Positions 15,201 through 25,559 of a stretch of DNA of 64,000 nucleotides are shown piece by piece. Positions within the stretch are counted from its first letter, which is position 1; each line of letters begins with the position of its first letter. The position numbers and the translations under genes were made by a program. The notes under the pieces are model-generated. The model was given only the letters and a program-made list of their open reading frames with translations. It was not told the origin of the DNA and did not search any database. The DNA comes from Lineus longissimus. Lineage: Eukaryota > Nemertea > Pilidiophora > Heteronemertea > Lineidae. The DNA lies in the NCBI RefSeq assembly GCF_910592395.1, contig NC_088317.1, positions 6,326,001-6,390,000 on the forward strand. The letters are read 5' to 3'.

Positions 15201-15445
15201 CCCGCTCAAGGAATCGTGGGGCACCAAAACCTGCCCTCTTCAGGATGAACACCATGCCTACGCAGGACAACAACCAGACAAATCGCTCAATACACCCGAG
15301 GTCGATGTCAGTTGATGTCGCGCCTGCGTTCGAGATGGACTACTTGGGAACGGTTGAGGACAATGGTAATGTGAACGAGGGGTGTGTGTTTTCAGCTATT
15401 GCTGAAGAAAATGAGGCTGAGACTAGTATCGATGTAAAATTGTGA
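244..15445 (+). CDS. NHE3-like (SLC9A): Na+/H+ exchanger (SLC9A, NHE3-like), 3' part, 15 exons
   Basis: This encodes an electroneutral plasma-membrane antiporter exchanging Na+ for H+. Exons read from splice sites: 244-319, 1139-1209, 3950-4061, 4839-4920, 5685-5780, 6415-6536, 7219-7298, 8957-9091, 9915-10004, 10491-10556, 11322-11428, 12158-12238, 12989-13122, 14644-14747 and 15032-15445. Phases join without a break to give 589 codons plus a TGA stop. Hallmarks in order are FQDIGVNN...FGESLLND at the start, VEPLFVFILAYLSYLVAELFHLS, LIACGIMQ, NISHKSYTTVKYF, SEAVIFLFLG, and HEQFIMAYGGLRGAVSFSLA. The membrane domain ends near VFIQGITVKPLV. A cytosolic tail follows with VHTHVQDHMMAGIEEIIGRRG, an NHE2/3/5-like feature, and then a basic Arg/Ser-rich stretch (exons 13-14) suited to regulation. 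The N-terminal membrane helices lie upstream of the window. Exon 14 uses a weak acceptor (TTCAAG), the least certain junction. The family call is very sure; the exact paralogue is inferred. Confidence 0.96.
518..700. mobile_element. palindromic MITE, copy 1 (partner at 23782-23937)
   Basis: The left end reads CAGTAGAACCTCTCTATCAA and the right end reads AGCGAGGTTCCACTT, an imperfect terminal inverted repeat with TA on both sides. The interior is itself palindromic, with GGACACC and GGTGTCC words alternating. A second diverged copy lies at 23782-23937. There is no ORF, so this is a non-autonomous DNA element in an exchanger intron. Confidence 0.7.
731..852. mobile_element. short MITE with near-perfect terminal inverted repeats
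   Basis: A 122-bp element begins GGTAGAATGGGGTTATTGTA and ends with its near reverse complement CCCCATTCTACC. The arms are about 35 nt including a GTAGCCCCGGTTTA core, around a roughly 50-nt loop. It is non-coding and lies in an exchanger intron just downstream of the previous MITE. Confidence 0.85.
2353..2691 (+). other. intronic ORF with secretory-like N-terminus (doubtful)
   Basis: A 112-codon ORF inside an exchanger intron. It has a hydrophobic N-terminal stretch (GFLALITVWGSCWA), three short-spaced cysteines, an amphipathic segment (SLFKKLESLIDFIINILNSI), then a basic RQKR. The last 20 or so codons run into an inverted repeat that begins near 2636, so the C-terminus is repeat-derived. 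No family is recognised. It could be a chance ORF; if real, it would be a nested secreted peptide gene. Confidence 0.12.
2636..3029. repeat. inverted repeat with partly duplicated right arm
   Basis: The left arm at 2636-2684 reads AACCTCGAATACAAGGTCTG. It is matched in reverse complement by 2980-3029 (CAGACCTTGTATTCGAAGTT). The right arm is partly repeated just upstream at 2918-2970 (CCTCCATTGTAAAGAATGCG compared with CATCCATTGTAATGAATGCG). It is probably a degraded inverted-repeat transposon in an exchanger intron. Confidence 0.65.
7745..7860. repeat. diverged third copy of the 16.8/19.2-kb repeat family
   Basis: The words GGTCAAAACCTAAGGCGGGC, TTTCATT and GGCCTTCAATGACC line up with the start of the two 1-kb repeats at 16795 and 19224 (GGTCAAAACCTTAGGCGGGA...). 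It is more diverged and truncated, and lies in an exchanger intron. Confidence 0.5.
12744..12831 (-). repeat. possible tRNA-derived SINE relic
   Basis: On the minus strand the block has an A-box-like TGGCACAACCGG followed about 30 nt later by a degraded B-box-like GGTCTCGAGTTTTG. The spacing is tRNA-like but no cloverleaf is intact. It lies in an exchanger intron. The call is weak. Confidence 0.3.
13640..13815 (+). repeat. interspersed repeat carrying a CTCF-like motif, copy 1
   Basis: This aligns with 27410-27590. Shared order: AATAGGGGGCGCTACC / AGTAGGTGGCGCCACC, then GGTCAAAAATCA / GGCCAAAAATCA, then GATTTTCCGGGCAC / AATTTTCTGGCAC. It is non-coding and sits in the intron between exchanger exons 13 and 14. 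Confidence 0.55.
13683..13698 (+). promoter_or_regulatory. CTCF-like core motif
   Basis: CCAATAGGGGGCGCTA differs at one position from the widely conserved bilaterian CTCF core (CCACYAGRGGGCGCTR as usually written). Its presence inside a repeat means it may be inherited from the element and not selected at this site. Confidence 0.3.
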
Positions 15446-15457
15446 TATTTACATCAT

Positions 15458-15463
15458 ATTAAA
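15458..15463 (+). terminator. possible poly(A) signal ATTAAA after the exchanger gene
   Basis: ATTAAA lies 13 bases after the stop codon, giving an unusually short 3' UTR if used. AATAAA motifs occur again near 16147, about 700 bases downstream, and are an equally good candidate. Confidence 0.25.
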
Positions 15464-16794
15464 GACTATTTTTTTAAAACACTTTCATTAAGCTTGATCC
15501 CAAGATATATTGTAGCTGCATGGCCGACACCGTTCGTTAAATATTTGAAATTTGTAATTGAATTTGAAAATTTTCAATAGCGTAAATACGCACTTAATAC
15601 GTACTAAATATGAATTTCCTCATTGCCGTTGTGTAGATATACAAATACTGTAAATAGCAAGTTTGAATTCGTATTACATAATAACTACTGCCTTTCCGTT
15701 TTTCCTGGACGACCAGTAGTTGCGAACGGCGTACCTCTTTAAGAGAAAATCAGGGCTTGCGATGTGTTGCTTTTCATACGGAATTGGGCTCAGCCGGAGA
15801 CCGATCGCGATTACTCTAAACAGGATCACTGAAAACCATTAAAACTGAATACAGTTTGCGCTTAGTGTGTAGAGTGCACGTACGATTATCTGAAATTGGC
15901 AAATGCTAAGTCCGAAATCGCCTGCAAACATACGAATGATAATTAAGTTGCTAGAGATCATCATTGAGTAATCATACGTTGGTAGAGCATGATGGCCATC
16001 ATATAACCCCAGGATGGGAGAAATGAAGTTCGGGACAAATAATGTTCGCCAGCTAGGTGGTAAGGATTTTGAAATCTTGAAATCTTTTGTCGACTTGATC
16101 TTCTAAAAGTTATCCGGAAGGATCGCCAGATCTACTTTGTCATTTAAATAAATAAACATCTTGGAATTATCGGGAGGTCAACTTACCCATCTCCTTTCTC
16201 AATATCTTCAAATGTCTGGTTGAGGACGGTGATTTTGGTCGATTGTCCGCCATTTTTACCGGCTGATATTGTTGCCAGCTACGTATGCTTTGGTATCTTA
16301 CGTGTGCTATGATATTCATCATACGGGGTGGTTGTAAAATACATGTACGTACATGTATTTGGAATGGCGGTAATTCATAATTTATTGTATATGAATATTG
16401 CGGAGGACAATGATATTGTATGATTTTTTTATCTCTGACCTGCTTTCTTTCGGGTGGGCTTATAAAAACAATTTCTAATACAATTGCAAACACTTCGACT
16501 TGCAAATGTTGTAAACATTGTATGTCAGGTATCGATATCATCTACGAAGGTAGATGTATATACATGTATACTTTATATACTGTATGTAGTTTCAGGAGTT
16601 CAGGTCATTTTTCTCTTGTGGTGAGAAAACCAAAATGTAATGGTCGAAAAATGCAATGATTTCGCCAAAAAAGTGTGCCGAAGGTTCGGTGTTAACTGTC
16701 AACTATGACTATCCTGGTTTTTTTTGCCTTGTCGGCATATTCAGTAAGAAGATACTATTGGTAAGGAAAAGACTAGGAGTGGTCGAGGATGGGA
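15464..16794. other. intergenic, no gene seen
   Basis: 3' flank of the exchanger gene. I see AT-rich DNA, short TACATGTA/TACGTACATG runs near 16340, and only small unsupported open frames. No splice-consistent coding block or clear repeat was found. Confidence 0.5.
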
Positions 16795-17815
16795 TTAAAG
16801 GGAAGGGCCCGCCACAAAATGGGGAGTTTTGGACGGCCCGGTCAAAACCTTAGGCGGGAATAAGGTTTCATTGATAAATATAAGGAGTTTCAAGGACCCC
16901 AAAACACTTGCAAGGTTTAAGAAATACTGGTCTGTCATTGGTTCATGTTTTCTTATCATCAACATACTCTCATCTTGAAAAATAAGACAATATTTACGAC
17001 CAATGCGACCAATTTTTACATTAATTTTGCAACATTATCGTTAACGCGCCCCTTACAGATTCGTAAGGTACTACATGTACATGTATTTGGATGTTTTGCG
17101 ACAAACTGCTTAGTCTAGTTTCTTCGCTTGCGTATAAACGAATAAGTTACACTGCCGTTCCTTACTGTTGGAATCGAAGGAGAGAGGATAGGCCTACTAT
17201 ATTCATCTGATGTTGCTAAGTTCTTTTTTGGAGTCTTCAAGGCCAAGCCTTCCGCTGCCAAACACAGTAGGCTATCCCGATGAAAACTGATGCGCCCGGG
17301 TATGTGTAACGTTACTCATGAAAGCATACATCACATACACGGCGTTTTGTCTGGTATCGCTATATATATCATGTTCGTATCGTAATCAGTCCTCTTTCTA
17401 AGGTTATTTGGTTTCCATGGTTTCCACGTCCCCACCCGACTCAAAGTCCATATATATGTACTGCTATTCTTTGCATTCTCCATCTTTTCTGTGCTAAAAC
17501 ATCACTTCTATTACTATTGACGATGTAACATGTCCTAACTGCATTCCGCTATCATCGCCGATTTTATTTATATACCAGAAGACTGGCCTCTGTGTAGCCG
17601 ATTATGTAACACATAGTGGAAACAGCTGACAGCACCCAGGGGATCCACGTGCTACTCGCGAATTTTCAACTCGTAGTAAACAAAAAGTTGTAAAGTTATG
17701 TAAATAAGCTTCCTTATATGGAACTAGTGACGTCACACAGTAGTTTGTAATTTCGCTACAAATGTCACTACTGCTCTCGGTTGTAAGACGATTCAATCTC
17801 TTTAAGTGGGTATTG
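16795..17815. repeat. 1-kb interspersed repeat, copy 1
   Basis: The first 170 bases (TTAAAGGGAAGGGCCCGCC..., GGTCAAAACCTTAGGCGGGA, TAAGGAGTTTCAAGG) and the last 270 bases (ACTGGCCTCTGTGTAGCCGA, TAACACATAGTGGAAACAGC, ATCCACGTGCTACT) match 19224-20195 in the same order and orientation. The middle 400 bases do not obviously align, so this copy is rearranged inside relative to copy 2. Confidence 0.75.
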
Positions 17816-18003
17816 AAAAAATTATGTAAGGTATAATATAATTTTTTTATTATAGCCTACTCAAGATATAGCAATTTTACTAACCTTACTTGATATCATA
17901 TATAAACATCTCAACAAATTGTCGTAATTGTACATGTAATGTAATGTAAATATGCATTTATATAGCACACGTTCCAGGTCGTAATGATTTGCTCACATGC
18001 GCT

Positions 18004-18627
18004 TTAGGCTGAAGTTACATAGACCTCACGTTTCATCGACTCACGACTCATTTGTCACTTGTCATTCGTGACCAGATGAATGGACATTGGAAAACCTATT
18101 GACCTGTTCTCATTGAAGTGAATTTTGTAAGTTTTGCCCGCATTCGTCGTCTCACGTCATTTCATGTCATTTCACGAGTGAGGCGATGAATGGACATGTT
18201 CATTCTTTGTGAAATGAGCTGGCAAAGAAAGTGGACGTCCATGTGCATTTGTAGTGATATCGCCTTCGAGTATAGCTACTTTTCGGCATTTTCATTAGTT
18301 TACACATTAATACAATAGCTAATTTCGATTGGAAATGAGAAACAATAACAAAAATGCAGCACTTTTATGTACCACATTGTTCTCGTCCGTCGCCTCCGCT
18401 TTCGTTTTCTATTCTCCATCAGGAGCAGCATGGCTGCCAGCTCTTCTTCTTCTGAGTCCTTGTGCGTCGCCGAGAAAATCCAAGTGACAAATGAACGAGC
18501 GAAAAGTGATCTGTATGTAAACCGCCGCGGTCACTCGTGACAAATGAGGAGTGACACGTGAAAATGAGCCGTGAGTCGATGAAAAATGTGGCGTGAGTAG
18601 CTCATTCCTATGTAACATCAGCCTAAC
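18004..18627. mobile_element. foldback-type transposon with ~100-bp inverted ends
   Basis: The left end TTTAGGCTGAAGTTACATAG is mirrored by the right end CTATGTAACATCAGCCTAA. Inside both arms are TTTCATCGACTCACGRCTCA and a GTCAC/GTGAC-rich stretch in inverted order. The core of about 400 bases has no meaningful ORF. It lies between the two copies of the 1-kb repeat. Confidence 0.75.
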
Positions 18628-19223
18628 CATTGACCCATATGCCCGGGTGAAAAGCACAGTCTATAGTTGTCTCCCCTTTATGGGTTGGTTTGTGACGTTT
18701 AGGGAGAATAATCCTCCTAACTTTGCAATCCAACGTGGTAATCCATGGGTGATTGGTGGTGATCACAGTATTGCGTAACTGGATTAGGCGGTCTCTGGTG
18801 TACACAATGTTCTGCATTGTTGGTTATTTTGAATAAACACCGGAGTGTATGTCTTGTACAACCACAATACATGTATATAGTAAAGCTATAAAAGTGCAAC
18901 CATAAAATGATATCTCTTCTATCAGCTGTATTCATGACTTTGCTTCCTCACTTAGATCAAAAGGATGTTCGAGGTGATACTGAATAGGAAGAAATTGAAT
19001 GATTTATGCAATGTATAAAACACTTAAGTTCAGAATTTCTGCATATATATAGGTTTTTGAAGGCGACCAGAAGCCTTCGTGCTAAACTTAATCTATACAT
19101 GAATATTGAACCCTGGGCGAACAAAACCTTTTAATAACCAATGACCTGCACAGGGGACGACTGTCTATCGAAGAGCAAACCACTGCCATCTTGAGTTTCA
19201 CCCATTTTCCTGGTTTTCTGTAC

Positions 19224-20195
19224 TTAAAGGGAAGGGCCCGCCAAAAAAATGGGGAGTTTTGGACGGCCCGGTCAAAACCTTAGGCGGGAATAAGGTTTCA
19301 TTGATAAATATAAGGAGTTTCAAGGCCCCCAAATTACTTGTAAGGTTCAATAGATACTGGCCTTTCATTGGTTTACCGTTTGCGTATCATTTACATCCTC
19401 TCATCTTGAAAAATATGACAATATTTACGATCACGTTATTGGTTTTTGCAACATTTTCGGTAACGCGCCCCTTGCGGATCTGTAAGGTACCATTCGGATG
19501 CTAGTGGCGTGGCTCCATCTGCTACAGCTGTCACCGCGCCGGTGTTAGTCTCACGTCTTGGCACCACCCTTGGGGAACACCTCAATGCCGTTGGCGTACT
19601 GACGAGACCAGCGTCTCTAGAGGCTCCGACATTCGCCATGAGCAGTGACAGCTAGGTCACTTGGCTGGAATGGACCCATCTCCTCTTCACTCATGTTCAT
19701 TGCCGGCAGTTCTGGCAAATATCTTGAGTCGTCATGGTTGTCAAACAAGTCTTGGATAATATGCTGCTCCATTTCTTCTGTACTGTTCGGATCAGGGGCC
19801 TCGCTCTCCACCGGCCCAGAATCCACCGGCGACTCGAAATCCATACTACTATTCTCTCCATTTTCCATTTTCTCCTCTCTCCAACTCACTACTATCGCTA
19901 TTGACTGCGTAACATACACTAACATTCTTTTGCTATCATTGCTAACTTCATTTACTAGAACACTGGCCTCTTTGTAGCCGATTATGTAACCCATAGTGGA
20001 AACACCTGACAGCGCCGACCGGCATGATCCACGTGCTACTGGCATATTTATAACTCGTAGTAAACAAGGTTGTAAAAATATGCAAATGAGATGCCGTATA
20101 TGGAAACCATGGCGTCACTAAGCAGTGCTTATTTCTGCTACGGGTGGCGCTGTTGCTTGCTTCTGGAGGCGCTATTCAACCTCTTTAAAGGGGTA
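19224..20195. repeat. 1-kb interspersed repeat, copy 2, containing an acidic ORF
   Basis: Matches 16795-17815 at both ends (see that entry). It also holds a minus-strand ORF (19617-20045), preceded on that strand by ATTTGCAT-, TATAAATA- and CACGTG-like words. The element could be a solo unit of a mobile element, or a retro-duplicated promoter plus first exon. Confidence 0.7.
19617..20045 (-). other. acidic ORF within repeat copy 2, function unknown
   Basis: A 142-codon open frame. A more likely internal start is the Met of MENGENSSMDFESP, giving about 83 residues. It is rich in Glu, Asp, Ser and Pro (EEMEQHIIQDLFDNHDDSRY, NMSEEEMGPF), resembling a disordered activation-type segment. No family is recognised. 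The corresponding interior of repeat copy 1 does not keep this frame, which argues against a conserved gene. Low confidence. Confidence 0.2.
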
Positions 20196-21300
20196 ACTTC
20201 AGATGGGAGATCGAGAGACCATTTTCCAAATAAGGGAGTTTCAAGTACTGTACGAAATGCAATACATGACATCTAGTTACAGGTAACTCCCTTTATGGTC
20301 ATAGGCAATGCTCGTTGCTAGGCCATACGAGCGCTACTTGTTTAACTTAGTGATGTTCAGAAACAATTGTACCAACGAGTTCATTTCATTGTGCTCATGC
20401 AAATGAACTCTTCTTTTGAATTGGGCCAATGGATCGGAACAGATCTTCAGACAGTACAATCGTTGTATTGCTAAAGATATAGCTAGTTTTAATTTGAGGT
20501 TATTTAAATCCAAGTACAGTATCTAGTAATCAAAATGATATCTTATATTAACGATGTCCAGCGGATGTAGATGGACCACAGACAAGGAATTCTGAGCAGT
20601 ACAACTAAAACGTTTTCTGAATTCGATGTACAATAGACCGAGCGTTTTCCGTCTGTGGGGATAAGGCGTTCCGTCCCAGCTAGAATTGGCCGCAATTGCC
20701 TCCAAAAGGCCTCGACTAAACCAATTTATTCCATAAGACTCTTATGGCCTCTAAGCTTGCAAAAGTTTGAGACAAGAAAAAGAAGAAAAAACATCTTAAC
20801 GAGGCTGCTTGTTTATTAGGTTAGATATAGTCCCGGGATGATACAAAAAATGTACTCTTGTACTTGTCAGTGTTATACACAGATGGTCAGAATATTATGA
20901 AATGATGTTTAGAATTTGACATAAATAATTTAACCTTGCTGAAATTTCAAAAAGTCGACCATTGACAGCCGATGCGATCGAGATCAACCCGCCATCATTA
21001 ATTATTCTAATAACATTTGGTGAAATGCATTTCGTTGGGAGCACTTTTATTACTTAGATGTCGATTCGGCTACACAATAGCAAAGGCAGTAGCCTGCAAC
21101 TTATGATCAAAACTTTTACTGACAACAGCCTATCGAAAGCCCTTCGCCGTTCAAAAGACATATGTATGATTGGTAGTAAATGATAATTTCGCATGCTTGA
21201 CTTAAAGTCATCATGTTGACATAAACAAGTATCCCCGTCGAGTCATATCAGTGTCATTTTTGTATTTAGTCACATCTATTCGAGCTGGTTCCTTCAAACG
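20196..21300. other. intergenic, no gene seen
   Basis: AT-rich DNA without a supportable exon. TTTATT near 21045 on the + strand is AATAAA on the minus strand and could be the poly(A) signal of the cysteine-rich peptide gene that ends at 21305. Confidence 0.4.
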
Positions 21301-21304
21301 ATCT

Positions 21305-23414
21305 TTAACGTCTGCCCCAGCACGAAAACGTTCTTTTCGTGCATGTGCAATTCGTTCCCCAAGGAGTTCCACATCTACAGATGTAGCAATTTTGATCGCA
21401 GCAGTCTATACCATCACATCTTTCTCCACCGCCCGCGCACTCCGCTTTGCCATCTGTTAGTGGAAGAAAAATAACTTATTATTTTCAGCCTGGGGAATAG
21501 AATCAAGAAACGCTCAATTGGGGAGAGTTTATACATTTACATCTTTCACCCCAATTTGCGCAGGCTTTTACGTCCGCAAAGGCGAAAAACATAATGCAGC
21601 GCTGAGCATTGGCAGAAAGTATGGTATCCGTGTGGAATCAGACACAAAATCCCCGATCATTTGCCACCTCTCCGATTAATTGCCAACCACCGCTCCGAGG
21701 AAATCCAGCCTAAAATTCCTCAAACTTACAGCTTGGTATGCTAGAACACCCAACGAGCCTCGATCAAGCTTTCAAATGTTGCAACTCATCAGGCTTCAGC
21801 GTTAGAGCTGTTACAGTTCAAATGTCTGCTTCAATTCCTCCCGTACTTGCAACTGTAGTAATAACTCAAACGTCTGAGCTAGAGATGCAACATCAGTTGG
21901 AAAACCAAAACACAGGTTCTTGGGTGCCCAGGCATAGCCTTGCAACAGTGAGAAAGCTGTAAGTAAGATTTACTGTCCGTACCAAAGTCTTCTTTATTAG
22001 GTGGTCTTATCACTTTGTGGCTGGATTTGCTGGTAGATATGGTTGGCCATGACTCGAAGAGGCGGGATATGTTCATAGCGGTTAAGCTGATTCTACAGGG
22101 AGTTGTCAAGTAAAAGCACGGACTAGACAGTGACGTGACGCCTATATCATAAAGATTTGTAATGAGGTTCCATTATGGTACTTTAATGGAAGATTTAAGT
22201 CCACGGTAAGGCCACGTCATTGAATACTTTCATTTTATTGTGTCATTCCATTAACTTTAGCAGCCCTTCGAATCTAAGGTGTACCATTATTAGAATGCAT
22301 AAAAATCTGTTCAAACGCGGGTTGGGATTTTGTGCTTGTACCGTAATTCAGGATCTGGATGTAGGAAAATGAATGAACTATTGTTGGTAAAATGTTACAG
22401 CTTGATAGAATGATTCCTCGATATAAAATCGAGTGGTTAAAATCGAGTGGTTAAGACCACCATGGCGCTATGGCTGTATGCAAGTAGTAAGCATATTGAT
22501 ACTAAACATGTACTTGTCTACCACGATATTTTGACGTGAAGTTACTACTATCTATTGGTTTTAACAGAAGCAACCGATAGTTGAAAAATCTCGGTGCGAC
22601 AGAAATTTGGTGACAGACATTTTAATACGGAGTGGCGAACTCTGTATCAAAGTATATTTTAGAATGATTTAGGTAACGACTTAATCAATTATTTGGAACC
22701 AACTGAAATTTATTCAGTTATCTCATCAGGTGTATTTTGTAAATTCGTCCCTGTCCCGTCTATAACTGACCAAGATAAATACTGTTAAATATTCTACCCG
22801 ATTAATGACAATAGGCCTACCTTTGCCTGCCCCGACTGACCCCACACTAACATACACTCGGATGGCCGCTTTTTACGTCTTTTATTCGGACAACTGCTGT
22901 TATAATAATATGTAAACCGTTTCTCAGGCGTCCACGATAATCACCACTTTTCAGATGCTGACCCTCGCATCGAAAATCCGGTGTTTGGGTCGGCTAAAGG
23001 AACCCGAACCTTCCATTAGATTTAAGGCTGCCCTATTAGTAAAATACAGGATAAAAGCACTACCTGAAACGCTGCTTAATGTTACCATTAACCTATGTAT
23101 TTTAAAGGTACCTTCTTGATATGCCCAGCTCTTAAAGTGACCGTCATCAAGATGCCATTAGCACTAATGGAACTATATTATGCTTTATGATATAGGCACC
23201 TGGTCAGTCATTAATGAGAATATGAAACAGAAAAGTATGGAAACGTGTGTGATCTGTCGAAATTTAAAATGTTTTGGGGTCAATGATTTCATTATAAGGT
23301 TTGAGTGGGGTCTATTAACTGTATACGATATTTATTTCATCTGGTCTTACCTTCAATCACGAATGCCGCCATTACAAACACCACCACGAGAAGGACAAGA
23401 GCTGTGGAATTCAT
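21305..23414 (-). CDS. secreted 10-cysteine knottin-like peptide, two exons
   Basis: Minus-strand gene with coding exons 23414-23351 and 21453-21305 (TAA at 21307-21305). Exon 1 starts at ATG 23414, nine bases after a strong acceptor (TTCTTTGTTTCAG), so a non-coding upstream exon is likely. It encodes MNSTALVLLVVVFVMAAFV, a typical signal peptide, and ends in phase 1 before GTAAGACC. Exon 2 follows acceptor TTCTTCCACTAACAG, also phase 1. Its 48 residues hold ten cysteines spaced C-x6-C-x4-CC-x3-C-x2-C-x-C-x7-C-x-C-x6-C, with a GERCDG...CC opening, GTNC before the C-x-C pair, and a basic end. This is the inhibitor-cystine-knot arrangement plus extra cysteines, closest in pattern to agatoxin-like knottins. 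Joined length is 70 aa with no propeptide. An extra internal exon cannot be excluded. A toxin, antimicrobial, protease-inhibitor or signalling role is undetermined. Confidence 0.68.
21811..21956 (-). other. 47-codon open frame after a good acceptor, inside the peptide-gene intron
   Basis: On the minus strand, AATCTTACTTACAG is followed by an open frame (FSLLQGYAWAPKNLCFGF..., then leucine-rich) to a TAA at 21813-21811. The entering phase is compatible with exon 1 of the cysteine-rich peptide gene, so it could be an alternative last exon. It equally looks like a transposon-derived coding relic. No family is recognised. Confidence 0.15.
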
Positions 23415-23781
23415 TCTGATGGCCTGAAACAAAGAAGGACACGGACTATGAGAATAACTCCTGTAAATACGTTGAGAAGATTGAGAGTTATCTGGGAGAT
23501 TGGCCACTATGATAGAGTCGAATGTTTCGCCAACCTTCCAGTTGTGAGGTAAAAACAGAGAAATTCGATGTCAAATCGGCCTGAAAGGTTGCAGAAACAA
23601 TGACTGCTTTACTTTATCGACACCGAAGCAGTGATGAATTGTCATGCTCGTGCATCGTCATTTATGTCAGATAAATTGACGGGTGCGCGTGACATATCAA
23701 ACTCCTGCGACACTACTGTCCAAAAAACAAATACGGCTTAATATGCGGCTTCAACCAGATTGGGACATGTTGGCTTATATC

Positions 23782-23937
23782 TAGTGGAACCTTTCATAGC
23801 GGACTCCTCTCTAATAAGGACAACCTCTCTATTAAGGACGCTACTTTTAGTCCCAAATTGGTAGTTTTAATTCCATTTGACCTCTCTAATCAGTCCTTGT
23901 CAGTCCGGGGGTGTCCTTGATAGAGATGGCCTACTTG
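23782..23937. mobile_element. palindromic MITE, copy 2 (partner at 518-700)
   Basis: Shares AGTGGAACC, AGGACAACCTCTCTATTAAGG, CCAAATTGG, TTCCATTTGACCTCTCTAAT and GGTGTCCTTGATAGAG with the copy at 518-700, in reverse-complement or direct order as expected of a palindromic element. It lies about 400 bases upstream of the peptide-gene start. Confidence 0.65.
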
Positions 23938-24285
23938 ACTATAAATGCGGCTCTGTCCCTTTGATTCTTCGACGTGATTAGGTAACAAATTATGTAAGTC
24001 ACGAGGCAGCTCCGTCACAATCCTCTCTGCACCCTCATAGAATCAGGATAAGGCCCCACCTTTAAAATGGAAAACTGAAAGCGCCCCGCAAACGAGCGAT
24101 TTAGATAAATGCGACCCACGATTTAAATTGCATTCCAATGTAACAATAATGCCCGTTTGCAGTGGTCGCAGACAAGAGATCGTTAATATGTCCCTAAACA
24201 TCGTTTGCTGGACACTCAAGCGACCATTTTGGCATGATGGCTTTATACCATTATGTGCATTGATTCCGTCAATTGGGAGCTTAAT
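23938..24285. repeat. duplicated TATAAA-led block, copy 1 (partner 26160-26555)
   Basis: Begins TATAAATGCGGCTCTGTCCC and runs through TTCTTCGACG, AATGGAAAAC, AAACGAGCGA and AAGCGACCATTT...GGCTTTATAC. The same words occur in order at 26160-26555. The block ends where a SINE relic begins. It lies upstream of the minus-strand peptide gene, but its TATAAA faces the + direction. Confidence 0.65.
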
Positions 24286-24420
24286 AGCCTCGTTGTTAAC
24301 ACTGCTGGCTGGCTACCACGCAAAAGAGCCCGGGTTGGATCCCAGGGAGAACCCAGGATTGTATTTCTGGATGAACCGGCGTGGCTTTCAAGGAACTAAA
24401 ATTCCTGGCTCTTCACAGTC
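24282..24420 (+). repeat. tRNA-derived SINE relic
   Basis: An A-box-like TAATAGCCTCGTTGTTAAC at 24282 is followed by a B-box-like GGGTTGGATCCC at 24332-24343, with tRNA-like spacing. A unique tail follows. It is not an intact tRNA gene, because the stems do not pair. Confidence 0.45.
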
Positions 24421-25559
24421 CTTCGAATGTGACTTAAAACCAAGGTTCCTTGTATCTGGTGTCTATGCCAGGGCAGGTTAAAGGCCCTACCAAGTGAGAA
24501 ACATGAGTAGCTTATGTTGAATCATCCTCTCGCCGAACTCAGATTCAATAGGTCAATAAACCCCATTGGCGCATAACCGTAGTGTCACGCATAAACGCTC
24601 ATTCCGCCTTGGAGGAGGAATACTCCCTGGAGAAAATCACCTCTTAAAGTACGGAGAGAACGCTAAAGAAGATAAAGAAAAAAATTCCGTCAATTCGACT
24701 GAGCTGCCGTAGCTGGCCGAGTTTCAGTCTAAACCGGATCACCTTCGACCCAAATGTGAGGAGGATGATTTCAGAACAATCTGTTGGACGGAACAGAGCC
24801 CAAAGTGGTCTCTTCAAGAATCACCCAATAGGTAAGCGTAGGTCTCGTGTTTATATGGCAGATTTGGAAATGTCTTAAAGAATAAGATATAGCCTACTTT
24901 AGACAGGAGTCACGAAGATCGGATGAAGTTATACGTTAAATCGCCGATAGCCTCACAGACACAGTACGTGCTATCCAGGCTTGTATACGAGAAATACATT
25001 TATCGCTGATTCTAAAACGACCCCCTCCCTTTGGGCAACTGCGCATACACACTTAATGATAAGTTTTTTCAGCTTTGGAAAGCTCTTCTTGGGTTTTTTC
25101 AGCCATCAAAAATATGAACCACGTGAGGTTTTTCAGGGAAATAAAAGACTCGTTGAGGTTTTCCAGCAATGAAAAACCTCTGCCACGGGGTGAATATTGT
25201 GTAATTGAACCATTCTAAAAGGCAAAGGCACAAACACCTGTGAATGTCGTAGCTGTTATTTAAAGCTGTACTATATGCATGTCTACATCGGCACTCGTGA
25301 TCAAATAAATGACAAAGCAAAGCTCCACCTTAATCTGCTTATACCATGCCAGTTTTTGATATAGAGGTAAGATTGTTTCACAAGACGCCTTTTTGGCGCA
25401 CGGTCAAACATGATGTAAATTACTCTTGACTTTCGATGCAGTTTCTAGTGCACCAATTTGCTCCGTTAACAGATTCATTTAAAGTACAAATGTATACAGC
25501 AGGAATCTTCAACTTTGCGTTTACCTCATACAGTCAATTATGACGGTCGTCCTCCGTAA

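Noticed and set aside
14922-15248. Second-frame ORFs overlapping the last exchanger exon
   Set aside because: Shadows of the true frame, which gives the continuous tail and stop.
24717-24831. Open stretch after TTTCAG (34 codons, two Cys) ending in a strong GTAAGC donor on the + strand, a possible exon
   Set aside because: The acceptor lacks a pyrimidine tract, no partner exon with matching phase was found and no family is recognisable.
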